From the NCBI GenBank assembly GCA_003210775.1, contig QCUI01000018.1, forward strand, positions 1 through 34,229: a stretch of 34,229 bases of DNA, written 5' to 3'. Of this stretch, positions 26,572-32,847 are shown piece by piece. This DNA comes from Synechococcus sp. AG-679-A04 (lineage in GTDB: Bacteria > Cyanobacteriota > Cyanobacteriia > PCC-6307 > Cyanobiaceae). Each line of letters opens with the position of its first letter. Positions within the stretch are counted from its first letter, which is position 1. A program made the position numbers and the translations under genes. A model generated the notes under the pieces. That model made no database searches and had not been told where the DNA came from. It saw only the letters and a program-made list of their open reading frames with translations.

Positions 26572-26583
26572 AAATGCGCATTT
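26572..26583. repeat. 12-bp perfect palindrome AAATGCGCATTT
   Basis: A perfect palindrome lying between the divergently oriented small membrane gene (start 26519) and the 54-residue gene (start 26657). It could be an operator for a dimeric regulator. Short palindromes also arise by chance. Confidence 0.3.
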
Positions 26584-26656
26584 ATTTCCTGAATTGCTGC
26601 AGCGTTTGCAGACCGCTCAGAACCAGGGCTAGAGCAAATGGATGCCGTCCATCCCT

Positions 26657-26821
26657 ATGACAAGCAGCACTGACCATTCCGAATCCCTGCTGGAGGATGT
26701 CGTCGCAGAGGAAATTGCCCTCCAGATTGACCACATCGCTGAGTCGCTGCAACGCGAGGGTTGGCCCATGCAGCTGGTGAAACGTTTCATGCACCGTGCG
26801 GTCGAAAACCTGCCTGAGTAA
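26657..26821 (+). CDS. 54-residue soluble helical protein
   Basis: A small ORF that a length filter would miss. It reads MTSSTDHSESLLEDVVAEEI, then 'ALQIDHIAESLQREGWPM' and 'VKRFMHRAVENLPE'. It is acidic and helical with ordered hydrophobic spacing, as in real small picocyanobacterial proteins, whereas the overlapping opposite-strand frames are irregular. An in-frame ATG at 26642 would add five residues. It lies just upstream of the first hli leader. A small hairpin follows its stop. Function unknown. Confidence 0.55.
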   Translation: MTSSTDHSESLLEDVVAEEIALQIDHIAESLQREGWPMQLVKRFMHRAVENLPE

Positions 26822-26833
26822 TGGGCGGGGAAG

Positions 26834-26851
26834 TGTCCCGCACTTGGGACA
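26834..26851. other. Hairpin TGTCCC-N6-GGGACA
   Basis: A perfect six-base inverted repeat with a six-base loop, 13 bases after the 54-residue gene and about 35 bases before the hli leader. No T-run follows, so it is not a standard intrinsic terminator. It could be a weak terminator or an operator. Confidence 0.35.
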
Positions 26852-26885
26852 ACCAACGGTGAATTTGCTGCCGCGGAAGCCGTCT

Positions 26886-26982
26886 GGAAAGGTCCTGAAA
26901 CCGAACCTGCATGGGCGGCTGTCCTGTCTTCCAAGGAGCTATCGGCGGGCGTAGACCGAACAGGTCCCACTCGGAGACATCC
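26886..26982 (+). promoter_or_regulatory. Conserved hli leader, copy 1
   Basis: A 97-base stretch ending at the hli ATG that aligns with only one single-base gap to the 98 bases before the second hli gene. Identical blocks include GGTCCTGAAACCGAACCT near the 5' end, CGGCTGTCC in the middle, and GGTCCCACTCGGAGACA just before the start, which holds the GGAG ribosome-binding site. Similarity begins at GGAAA, consistent with a transcript start nearby (inference). A hairpin CCG..CC/GG.CGG can form after the first block. Confidence 0.6.
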
Positions 26983-27216
26983 ATGACAGCAACAACACTT
27001 CAGGCACCCACCGGACTAGTGACACACGATCTTGAAGGTCACGACAACGTCTACGCCAAGGAGCCACGTATGGAACTTGCTGGGCCTGACGCCGGCTGGG
27101 GGTTCCACGAACGAGCAGAGAAGTTGAACGGTCGCCTGGCAATGCTCGGGGTTATGGCTGCGATCGCAACAGAATTGATCAGTGGCGAAGGACTACTCCA
27201 CACCATTGGTCTTTAA
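26983..27216 (+). CDS. hli: High-light-inducible protein (Hli/Scp), longer form
   Basis: A 77-residue one-helix chlorophyll-binding-family protein. The C-terminal motif 'FHERAEKLNGRLAMLGVMAA' followed by 'IATELISGEGLLHTIGL' contains the ExxNGRxAMxG chlorophyll a/b-binding signature. A polar N-terminal region of about 40 residues precedes it. Hli proteins bind chlorophyll and carotenoid, dissipate excess energy and assist photosystem II assembly and repair in the thylakoid membrane. Start ATG 26983 has GGAG upstream. The leader is shared with the second hli gene. Confidence 0.93.
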   Translation: MTATTLQAPTGLVTHDLEGHDNVYAKEPRMELAGPDAGWGFHERAEKLNGRLAMLGVMAAIATELISGEGLLHTIGL

Positions 27217-27257
27217 CGGGGATCAATGCTGAAGCGCAGTCCCTCGATACTCAGACG

Positions 27258-27668
27258 TCAATCGTGTGATTGCCGCGTAGTGCAAGTCCCCCAGGTCGTC
27301 ATTTCTATAGGATCACCATCTTCAGGAAAGCCGACTAAGTAGATCCACGAGTGTTCATCCTGGGGGACAAGCTTCGTAAGGATCAGGACTTCACCAGGCA
27401 TTTCAAGCCAACTCACAAGTTTGATTGTGTCGTTGACTGCATTCACAACGTAAAAGGCCGGCTTAGACTCGATATTTTCGGAAGCCTCAGTGCGAAAGAT
27501 CACGGCCGAATTCACTGGATCCAGATTGAAGATGTGATCCGGTAGTGATGCTTCCGTGTCATGTTGATCAGGGTCCAAAATGCATCGCAGTTCGCGAGGC
27601 TGGGCTGAAACTGTTGCAGACAACATAAATGCCAAGACTGGCAAGATAGGCGTGAAGTCAATCTTCAT
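27258..27668 (-). CDS. Secreted or periplasmic unknown protein
   Basis: A 136-residue protein with a signal peptide (MKIDFTPILPVLAFMLSATV, cleavage probably after 'SAQ' near 23). The mature part is a beta-rich domain containing two cysteines ('LRCILDPDQ' and 'WGTCTTRQ') that could form a disulfide. 'HIFNLDPVNSAVIFRTEASE' and 'SWIYLVGFPEDGDPIEMTTW' give it the look of small picocyanobacterial exported proteins. Family not recognised. It converges with hli copy 1. Confidence 0.65.
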   Translation of the reverse strand: MKIDFTPILPVLAFMLSATVSAQPRELRCILDPDQHDTEASLPDHIFNLDPVNSAVIFRTEASENIESKPAFYVVNAVNDTIKLVSWLEMPGEVLILTKLVPQDEHSWIYLVGFPEDGDPIEMTTWGTCTTRQSHD

Positions 27669-27757
27669 CCATGCCAGTCAGAATTTCAAGTCTGTGCCAA
27701 TCATTTTGACATCCACAGACAATTCGTGAAAGCCCAGTACACGAAGAGACTGGTGCA

Positions 27758-27943
27758 TTAGCCAGAGGCATCGCAACGCTCATGATAGTCCAGATACTCC
27801 CTAACTTGCAGGTCTGGCATCTTCATGATCTTTGTGATGAGATCCTGCCTGTAGCTGTACATCCCTTTGCAGCCTTTCAGTGGTTCGAGCAACAGCTCAA
27901 GCAAATGGGCTTTGGCACTTGTTCCTGACATTGATTTTCTCAT
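27758..27943 (-). CDS. Small unknown protein (61 residues)
   Basis: A 61-residue ORF, 'MRKSMSGTSAKAHLLELLLE' followed by 'PLKGCKGMYSYRQDLITKIM' and 'LQVREYLDYHERCDASG'. It is helical with two cysteines. AGGA about eight bases before ATG 27943 is a reasonable ribosome-binding site. An internal ATG four codons in is an alternative. Function unknown. Confidence 0.5.
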   Translation of the reverse strand: MRKSMSGTSAKAHLLELLLEPLKGCKGMYSYRQDLITKIMKMPDLQVREYLDYHERCDASG

Positions 27944-28346
27944 TCAAATTATCCTGTTGATTAAAAGGTGTTATCGGAAGCTGGATCAGCACAACTAGAC
28001 CGCGCTGCATTTTCATCGAAGGGTATTGCAAGGCTTTCAGCTGCTACACAAAGGCTTCAACCAGACTATTCCCATCAGCGACTATCGCTGCAATGCCATA
28101 AGGATGGCCAATAGGTGGCATTCGCTCGATCCACGATTGCCTGCCCGGCGGCAGTGACAGCATGGAAAGGGGACAATGTCATTTATTTGGCCTGAGTTGG
28201 GGAGGTCATGCCTCCGAGATTTCCAGCATCGTTGAAACAAGCTGAATTCACATCACCCGAAAGCGTGATTAACCAGTCCATTGAATCCCCCAATCGAGGG
28301 GTGAGGCGCTGACTAAAAAACCCCATTTCATTGAGATCGGAACATA
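27944..28346. other. Gene-poor stretch with one possible tiny ORF
   Basis: About 400 bases without a convincing gene apart from the tiny leftward ORF listed separately. It contains a small hairpin GGAGG-TCATG-CCTCC (28201-28215) and a CCCC/GGGG inverted repeat near 28285-28302, neither with a T-run. No terminator or promoter could be assigned confidently. Confidence 0.4.
28044..28163 (-). CDS. Candidate 39-residue peptide
   Basis: A short leftward ORF encoding 'MLSLPPGRQSWIERMPPIGH' then 'PYGIAAIVADGNSLVEAFV'. The sequence has protein-like spacing of hydrophobic and small residues, unlike random frames here. However, no Shine-Dalgarno sequence precedes the ATG, and an in-frame stop lies just upstream. 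It may be a real small gene or the remnant of a longer one. Confidence 0.3.
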   Translation of the reverse strand: MLSLPPGRQSWIERMPPIGHPYGIAAIVADGNSLVEAFV

Positions 28347-28376
28347 ATGAATCACGGCTTCACCCCCGATCTCACC

Positions 28377-28973
28377 ATGCGTATCGCCATCAGTGGATCC
28401 CACTCTCTCGGCAAAAGCACCTTGGTCTGGGATTGGGTGAAACAGCATCCCCAATACATGCGTGAAGAGGAGCCGTTTCGTGCCCTCGATGGCGAAATGT
28501 ATGACATCCGATTCCGGCAGGAAAGCAACCGCCTTCACAACGGCATACAGATGTATTACAACGCTAGTCGTGTGAATCTTTATTCATCAATCAACGACTG
28601 CGTGATATTCGATCGCGCTCCGGTGGATTACATCGCGTACTCGCAATACACAGCTGACAAGGCAACAACCGATATTGATGATGCATTTGTGGCTGCAATG
28701 GTGCCAAGAGTCAGGGAAACTCTGCAACGACTTGACCTGGTGGTCTTTGTTCCCATGACTGATCGCTGGCCAGTGGAACTGGAGGATGACGGCATAAGAC
28801 CTGTCGATCTTCCATACCGAGCAGAAGTGGATGCGATCTTTAAACAGATCTATCGAGATGAACGCTTCTCAGTCATGCCGGAAATGAATCGGCCGAAGCT
28901 GATTGAACTCTGGGGCTCCCGTGAGCAAAGGCTCGAGCGACTCCAGCAAGCAGCAGCGTCATGCATGCCCTGA
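28377..28973 (+). CDS. P-loop ATPase/kinase-like protein (AAA_28/NadR-like)
   Basis: A 198-residue soluble protein. It begins 'MRIAISGSHSLGKSTLVWDW', where GSHSLGKST is the Walker A loop (an in-frame ATG at 28347 would add ten residues). 'NDCVIFDRAPVDYIAY' supplies a Walker B-like Asp followed by the DR of nucleoside/nucleotide kinase folds. 'DLVVFVPMTDRWPVELEDDG' and a C-terminal 'LIELWGSREQRLERL' match AAA_28/NadR C-terminal kinase-type proteins, where the 'GSREQRLERL' strand-helix is typical. Substrate unknown; it stands alone in a gene-poor region, so it may be a horizontally acquired or phage-related enzyme (inference). Confidence 0.7.
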   Translation: MRIAISGSHSLGKSTLVWDWVKQHPQYMREEEPFRALDGEMYDIRFRQESNRLHNGIQMYYNASRVNLYSSINDCVIFDRAPVDYIAYSQYTADKATTDIDDAFVAAMVPRVRETLQRLDLVVFVPMTDRWPVELEDDGIRPVDLPYRAEVDAIFKQIYRDERFSVMPEMNRPKLIELWGSREQRLERLQQAAASCMP

Positions 28974-29123
28974 TCGCTTGGGCAAAAGCAAGGGGGTCCT
29001 GCAACTCAGCATTGCGAGAAATGTGTCCCCTGCTTGACAGACACAACAACACATTTCGGGGATGGTGGTTCCAGCCGCGATGGATCCAATGTCCAGAAGC
29101 AGTTGGCTGAAAAGCCCAACACG

Positions 29124-29237
29124 ATGCTCAGCCGCCTCCACCTGGCAGACATCTCCTCCGCAGTCATCAGACAAACCGAAACAACAGGTCGAAATGATCT
29201 GGTCGATGCCTTCATCGCCCCCCGAGAAAGCAAATAA
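29124..29237 (+). CDS. Possible 37-residue peptide or gene remnant
   Basis: The ORF from ATG 29124 encodes 'MLSRLHLADISSAVIRQTET' then 'TGRNDLVDAFIAPRESK'. It extends in frame to a TTG at 29034 with a less convincing N terminus. The C-terminal part reads like a helical protein fragment. No clear ribosome-binding site and no family. Low confidence. Confidence 0.25.
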   Translation: MLSRLHLADISSAVIRQTETTGRNDLVDAFIAPRESK

Positions 29238-29333
29238 TCTGTCTTTTAAGCCTGTCTTATAGACCTGGATTGAAACCCTTGGGCAAGAATCAACAGTCAA
29301 CCTCAGGGGCACCGTTGATCAGCAACGTTGACC

Positions 29334-29369
29334 AACCCGACGCTGCAATCCGCATTACGCCGTCGGGTT
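29334..29369. other. 9-bp inverted repeat AACCCGACG/CGTCGGGTT
   Basis: Perfect nine-base arms separated by 18 bases; the right arm is followed by a single extra T and then G. Ten bases later a second inverted repeat starts. The pair could be part of a structured RNA or an operator; the strand is not determined. Confidence 0.5.
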
Positions 29370-29378
29370 TGTCGAGAC

Positions 29379-29408
29379 GCGCGTGGGCCTTTCATTTCCC
29401 CGCGGCGC
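29379..29408. other. GC-rich hairpin next to the 29334-29369 repeat
   Basis: GCGCGTGGG pairs with CCCGCGGCGC across a short loop (one bulged base, one G-U pair). It lies directly after the previous inverted repeat and about 70 bases before the hli copy 2 leader. No T-run follows. Confidence 0.4.
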
Positions 29409-29476
29409 AATGGTGGCAATTAAATGGGTCCTTCTGTGGCTGCCGATTATCGAACTGACCCCCGTTGTATCCGCTT

Positions 29477-29574
29477 GGAAAAGGTCCTGAAACCGAACCT
29501 TCCAGGTCGGCTGTCCCAGCTTCCTAGCGGCGTCGATTGGGCATAGACCAATTGGGTCCCACTCGGAGACACCC
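29477..29574 (+). promoter_or_regulatory. Conserved hli leader, copy 2
   Basis: 98 bases before the hli copy 2 ATG, homologous to the copy 1 leader. The block GGTCCTGAAACCGAACCT is followed by a hairpin CCG-A-ACCT-TCC-AGGT-CGG (seven pairs, one bulged A). The last block GGTCCCACTCGGAGACA includes the ribosome-binding site. A second possible stem, ATTGG/CCAAT, lies in the middle and shows one compensatory pair change against copy 1 (T-A to C-G). Confidence 0.6.
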
Positions 29575-29760
29575 ATGACAACTGCAACTCTTCTGGCTGA
29601 TGAGCGGTACTGGCAGGACCTTGCCTCAGCTCAGATGCGCCGTGAGCGCCTGGCTAAAGCTGAACGCCTGAATGGGCGCATGGCCATGCTCGGCTTCGTG
29701 GCTCTGATCGCCACTGAAACCTTGCTGCACCAAGGACTGCTGATGGCGCTGGGTCTCTGA
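29575..29760 (+). CDS. hli: High-light-inducible protein (Hli/Scp), short form
   Basis: A 61-residue Hli protein with the signature 'KAERLNGRMAMLGFVALIAT' and the ending 'ETLLHQGLLMALGL', the conserved C terminus found in many picocyanobacterial Hli proteins. A shorter N-terminal region (about 28 residues) than in copy 1 begins 'MTTATLLADERYWQDL'. Role as for other Hli proteins: pigment binding and photoprotection at thylakoid membranes. The N-terminal coding start 'ATGACA' is also shared with copy 1, as an extension of the duplicated leader. Confidence 0.95.
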   Translation: MTTATLLADERYWQDLASAQMRRERLAKAERLNGRMAMLGFVALIATETLLHQGLLMALGL

Positions 29761-29931
29761 TCCGGTTCGATCAAGGCTTGAGCCAGATCCTCGGGAATTC
29801 CGATTCTTTATCGCTGAATCGGACGCCATCCAGCGGTGCGGCATCGAAGTTGAGTCATGGTTGGTCATCTCTGGCCGGCTGGACAGCGCAGAAATCTCAA
29901 GTTGAATAACAACGACACGGACCCTCACTTT

Positions 29932-29961
29932 GCGCCCCCTTGAGAAAGGGGCGTTTTTTTT
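29932..29961 (+). terminator. Rho-independent terminator
   Basis: CGCCCC(C)TT and AAGGGGCG form a stem of about eight pairs with a four-base loop, followed by a run of eight T. It is the clearest intrinsic terminator in the window. It lies 172 bases after the hli copy 2 stop, so that transcript would have a long 3' untranslated region, or a small RNA ends here. Confidence 0.85.
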
Positions 29962-30045
29962 GGAGACACGGTCACACCTCTGAGTAGGTGGGCGCCTTAT
30001 TGAATGCACTCACGAGTAAGGTCAATATCCTCAATCAATACGGCA

Positions 30046-30312
30046 ATGCTGCAAAGCCTGTTTTCCGTCCTCCTTGCAGCTGTCATGTGGGTGCAGGTTC
30101 CCCAATGGCAAGCCGATTGGTCACAATGCTCCGTGGACGTTCCTGACGTTGATTGTCATTGGTATGTCGTCGCTCCAGACAACACCTTCGGCGAAGGCTT
30201 CAGCTGGGAAAACTCACCATGGTTCAGCGCTGAAGGACTGCTTGATGTTGCAGAGCTGAAAAACACCATGGACACAATCCAGCAGCCAGAACCTGGCTTA
30301 GCTCCTGCCTAG
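30046..30312 (+). CDS. Small exported unknown protein
   Basis: An 88-residue protein from ATG 30046 (an in-frame ATG at 30004 would place 14 polar residues before the signal). The N terminus 'MLQSLFSVLLAAVMWVQVPQ' is signal-like. The mature part has two cysteines ('WSQCSVDVPDVDCHWYVV'), likely a disulfide, plus aromatic residues and an acidic tail. Function and family unknown. It starts about 85 bases after the strong terminator. Confidence 0.6.
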   Translation: MLQSLFSVLLAAVMWVQVPQWQADWSQCSVDVPDVDCHWYVVAPDNTFGEGFSWENSPWFSAEGLLDVAELKNTMDTIQQPEPGLAPA

Positions 30313-30339
30313 GCCACTTCCCGCGTGGACAACGTCTTA

Positions 30340-30355
30340 CCGCTTCAGCAAGCGG
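30340..30355. terminator. Possible hairpin between convergent genes
   Basis: CCGCTT-CAGC-AAGCGG, a perfect six-pair stem with a tetraloop, lies in the gap between two convergent small exported-protein genes. It could stop transcription from either side, but no T-run follows on either strand. Confidence 0.3.
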
Positions 30356-30396
30356 AGCTGGATTTCAAATGAGCTCGCTGATTGAGAAGAGACAAG

Positions 30397-30630
30397 TCAC
30401 ACACTCCAACGACCCCAGTGATTGGGTGCATAGGCGAAAGAAGGTCTCATGCGATGGCGTGGGTGCCGAACAAATCCATAGGGGGAGGGTTGGTCTGTGC
30501 GTTGAACCAATTGCTCGTTTTCAGCGGCCTGCAGAGGAGCCTGCTCAATCAACAGCGTTTTTGAATGGGTAACCGCAGCAATGCCCAGCGAGAGGGTGAG
30601 GGCATAGAGGAAGGCGGACTTCATCGACAT
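30397..30630 (-). CDS. Small exported, Pro/Arg/His-rich protein
   Basis: A 77-residue protein from ATG 30630, starting 'MSMKSAFLYALTLSLGIAAV' with a clear signal peptide (cleavage probably near 'THS'). The mature tail is polar and rich in Pro, Arg, His and aromatic residues ('PSPYGFVRHPRHRMRPSFAY'). A longer in-frame ORF to 30702 lacks this signal at its start. A GGGGG-TGG-CCCCC hairpin (30652-30664) lies about 20 bases upstream, in its presumed leader. Function unknown. Confidence 0.6.
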   Translation of the reverse strand: MSMKSAFLYALTLSLGIAAVTHSKTLLIEQAPLQAAENEQLVQRTDQPSPYGFVRHPRHRMRPSFAYAPNHWGRWSV

Positions 30631-31043
30631 GGCTTGTGGGAGTGAATGATTGGGGGTGGCCCCCTCGACTCCTTCAAGATCACAGCCCTTCTGGTGAATC
30701 AAGCTGCACAGCTTTGGTGCACTCTCGAAGCAATTCTGGTGATAGGCTGGTGAAACCCTGAGACCAATGGTCCCAACTGGCCTTTTGGGGATCAGGCGGA
30801 TTCACCATGCAGCTCATTTCCACCTCCAGAGGCCTAGATCAACGAGCTGCGATCAATCTCGCGATAGCGGCTGGTCTCCATGCCGCATTTTTCTAAAGCT
30901 CATCAAAAATCAATGCATTCCAGAGATATCATCTGATGAATGCATTCATGAAAACAATACCGAATCGGAATAACCCTGGAGTCTTAGCATGCGACAAAAA
31001 CTCTTGACCACAAAAACATTACTGGCAGAGATTTACCTAGTTA
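30631..31043. other. Intergenic region with hairpin and palindromes
   Basis: About 410 bases without a supported gene. It contains the GGGGG/CCCCC hairpin at 30652-30664 and two copies of the palindrome AATGCATT (30912-30919 and 30939-30946), the second inside a 14-bp perfect palindrome at 30936-30949. Base composition turns A+T-rich from about 30890 on, marking the left edge of the A+T-rich sensor locus. Confidence 0.5.
30936..30949. repeat. 14-bp perfect palindrome ATGAATGCATTCAT
   Basis: A perfect palindrome; its core AATGCATT is repeated 27 bases upstream (30912-30919). It lies beyond the 3' end of the response-regulator gene, at the composition boundary. Possible operator or a junction scar; function not known. 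Confidence 0.45.
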
Positions 31044-31730
31044 TCAATCATCGAATCGCAGAGCAAAGCCGACACCGCGGATTGTTTGAATAATGCGCTC
31101 AGGCTTTACATCTTCAAGCTTTTTACGCAGATACCGCACATAGACATCAACAACATTCTCATCCCCAAAATAGTCGTCTCCCCATACATTCTGGATTAAC
31201 TGAGAACGGCTCATGGCTTGACGCGGATTACGGATGAAGCATTCCAAGAGGTCAAATTCTCTAACAGTTAGATTTAACGGAACTCCTGAGTAATCACAAC
31301 ATCGCTCTGGACCATTAAGCCGAAGATCACCAAAGCTGAGCTTATCCGGGCTGACTGCAGTGCTGCGCCTCAGCAAAGCCTTAACTCTGGCCAGCACCTC
31401 ACGGATATTGAACGGCTTGGCAATGAAATCATCGGCACCAGCTTCCAAAGCAGCGACGCGATCGTCCATTTCATCGCGTGCTGTGATCATGATCACAGGC
31501 AAGCGATTACCGGTATCCCTCAGCCTGCGGCAAACATCTAGCCCAGTAATCATGGGCATATTCCAGTCGAGCAGTGCAATTGCGGGATTTGACTCCCGGA
31601 TCTGCGCTAAAGCTTTTGCCCCATCACTGCAAGCAATTGTTTGAAATCCTTCCGCCTGCAGCTCCATTTCAAGAAGCATCAGGATGTTGGCCTCATCATC
31701 AGCGATGAGAATTACATCGTCCGCTTTCAT
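31044..31730 (-). CDS. OmpR/PhoB-family response regulator
   Basis: A 228-residue two-component regulator. The receiver domain (about 5-120) has acidic pocket 'ADDE', phosphoacceptor Asp55 ('LLDWNMP'), Thr83 and Lys105 ('FIAKPFN'). The C-terminal winged-helix domain (about 130-228) has 'LNLTVREFDLLECFI' and the recognition-helix region 'ENVVDVYVRYLRKKL', ending 'IIQTIRGVGFALR'. It should bind direct repeats as a phosphorylated dimer. It is divergent from the PhnD-like lipoprotein and histidine kinase genes, its presumed partners. The 135-base gap holds A+T-rich heptad repeats that may be its operator. Confidence 0.93.
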   Translation of the reverse strand: MKADDVILIADDEANILMLLEMELQAEGFQTIACSDGAKALAQIRESNPAIALLDWNMPMITGLDVCRRLRDTGNRLPVIMITARDEMDDRVAALEAGADDFIAKPFNIREVLARVKALLRRSTAVSPDKLSFGDLRLNGPERCCDYSGVPLNLTVREFDLLECFIRNPRQAMSRSQLIQNVWGDDYFGDENVVDVYVRYLRKKLEDVKPERIIQTIRGVGFALRFDD

Positions 31731-31820
31731 CCTTAGCGTCCCTTTAAACCTATTCTGATCGCCATGGAGACCAAGAAGTCTTTTAATTTAATAAAGAGAT
31801 GTGATCGGCCATGCTTGTTT

Positions 31821-31855
31821 TGCTAAATTAACTGTTAAACATTAATGAATTAGCA
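31821..31855. promoter_or_regulatory. TTAA heptad repeats inside an inverted repeat
   Basis: Three tandem seven-base units, TTAACTG, TTAAACA and TTAATGA, occupy 31828-31848. They are flanked by the inverted arms TGCTAA (31821-31826) and TTAGCA (31850-31855). The element ends ten bases before the GTG of the PhnD-like gene, in the divergent promoter gap of the sensor locus. It is a candidate regulator-binding site; A+T-rich composition makes chance repeats more likely. Confidence 0.4.
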
Positions 31856-31865
31856 AAGTTATTAA

Positions 31866-32840
31866 GTGAAATCGTGGCTTAGCCTTATTTTTGTATGCAC
31901 TTGCTTGCTTGGCTGCTATCGCAGTCAAACCAATTCTGATGAACGCAATATTGATCCGTTAAATTCTACAGTTGATATTCGCATTACAGAAGAACCTAAT
32001 TTTGCGCAAGACATTATGTATGAGCAAATGAATACATTTACTTCATACCTTGAAAAGGCTACAGGACTAAAAATTGAATACGTGCCTGCGATTAATTATG
32101 TTCACTCTTATGAGCTGCTGAACTCCGGGAAAGTAGATCTTTTATGGGCTGGGTCATTGGGCACATCAAGAGTTTTAGCTACCAACAAAAATGCAAAGCC
32201 AATTGCAACAGAAGTGAAATCTTTTATGAATGTCCTGGTTGTGGACCGAATACTACATAAAAACGTAGAAGATAGACTTAACAGTGCAAAACCGCTGCAA
32301 GTGCTAAAAGGAAGGCGTGTTGTTTTTGGCTCTAATTACTCAGGTTCAACTTTTCTGACTCCAATAATTGAGATGAAGGCCCAAGGAGTTGATTTGAATG
32401 ATTTAGAGAGCTGTATGCATGAACCAAAACATGGACATCGAGCCATGTTTATTGGTGATAGCGATCAACAAGACTTTGCCTTTGTGCCTGGCTCAAAAGG
32501 AGACCCTTTGAAATACGTACCAGAACAGGCTCGTTCAGAGGTGCTTGTGGGCTGGGTAAGTGAGATTAAGCGAAACTACTATATTACTGCTTCGCCTGAG
32601 TTTTTATCATCAAAACCCAATAAAGTGCAAAAGGTTCAAAATGCGCTTCTTGCACTCAATCAATCATCGAATGCACATGATGAGGTTTTGAAGGCAGTTG
32701 GTGTCACTGGTTTTGAACTACCAAAAAGCAGGAGTGATTTAGAATACCTGAATGAGATGACAGAGTTTGCCTCATTGTTGGGCGACAAGACTCGCTGCAA
32801 AAAAAATGAGAAGCAAGGAAACGATGCTATTTCAGAATGA
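31866..32840 (+). CDS. PhnD-like phosphonate/phosphate-binding lipoprotein
   Basis: A 324-residue periplasmic binding protein. A lipoprotein signal 'MKSWLSLIFVCTCLLGC' (Cys17) is followed by a PhnD/phosphonate-binding-type fold: 'YLEKATGLKIEYVPAINYVH', 'LLNSGKVDLLWAGSLGTSRV', 'LKGRRVVFGSNYSGSTFLTP' (the ligand-binding Ser/Thr turn) and 'VLVGWVSEIKRNYYI'. The start is GTG 31866. No phosphonate permease or ATPase is nearby; instead a histidine kinase gene follows after 75 bases. This suggests a sensing rather than transport role (inference). The tail is polar and lysine-rich. DNA is A+T-rich. Confidence 0.82.
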   Translation: MKSWLSLIFVCTCLLGCYRSQTNSDERNIDPLNSTVDIRITEEPNFAQDIMYEQMNTFTSYLEKATGLKIEYVPAINYVHSYELLNSGKVDLLWAGSLGTSRVLATNKNAKPIATEVKSFMNVLVVDRILHKNVEDRLNSAKPLQVLKGRRVVFGSNYSGSTFLTPIIEMKAQGVDLNDLESCMHEPKHGHRAMFIGDSDQQDFAFVPGSKGDPLKYVPEQARSEVLVGWVSEIKRNYYITASPEFLSSKPNKVQKVQNALLALNQSSNAHDEVLKAVGVTGFELPKSRSDLEYLNEMTEFASLLGDKTRCKKNEKQGNDAISE

Positions 32841-32847
32841 CTTCAGG

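Larger units (their letters stand above)
28974..29574. other. Gene-poor stretch before hli copy 2, with structured DNA
   Basis: About 600 bases. It holds a weak short ORF (29124-29237), two adjacent strong inverted repeats (29334-29369 and 29379-29408) and the conserved hli leader (29477-29574), all listed separately. The other open frames here are irregular and unsupported. Confidence 0.5.

Noticed and set aside
28959-29312. Leftward open frame of 117 codons with many cysteines
   Set aside because: Irregular composition, overlaps the end of the P-loop gene, and has no ribosome-binding site or family pattern.
29763-29860. GGTTCGATC after hli copy 2, similar to a tRNA T-loop
   Set aside because: No acceptor, D or anticodon arms can be built around it.
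29790-29890. Protein-like frame 'FIAESDAIQRCGIEVESWLV' after hli copy 2
   Set aside because: It has no usable start codon and an in-frame stop just upstream; at best a gene fragment.
29900-29961. Possible Yfr1-type small RNA at the terminator
   Set aside because: The conserved unpaired ACUCCUCACAC motif of Yfr1 is absent, so the family cannot be assigned.
30767-30973. Rightward 68-codon frame before the response regulator
   Set aside because: No ribosome-binding site, scrambled polar composition, and it spans the palindromes.
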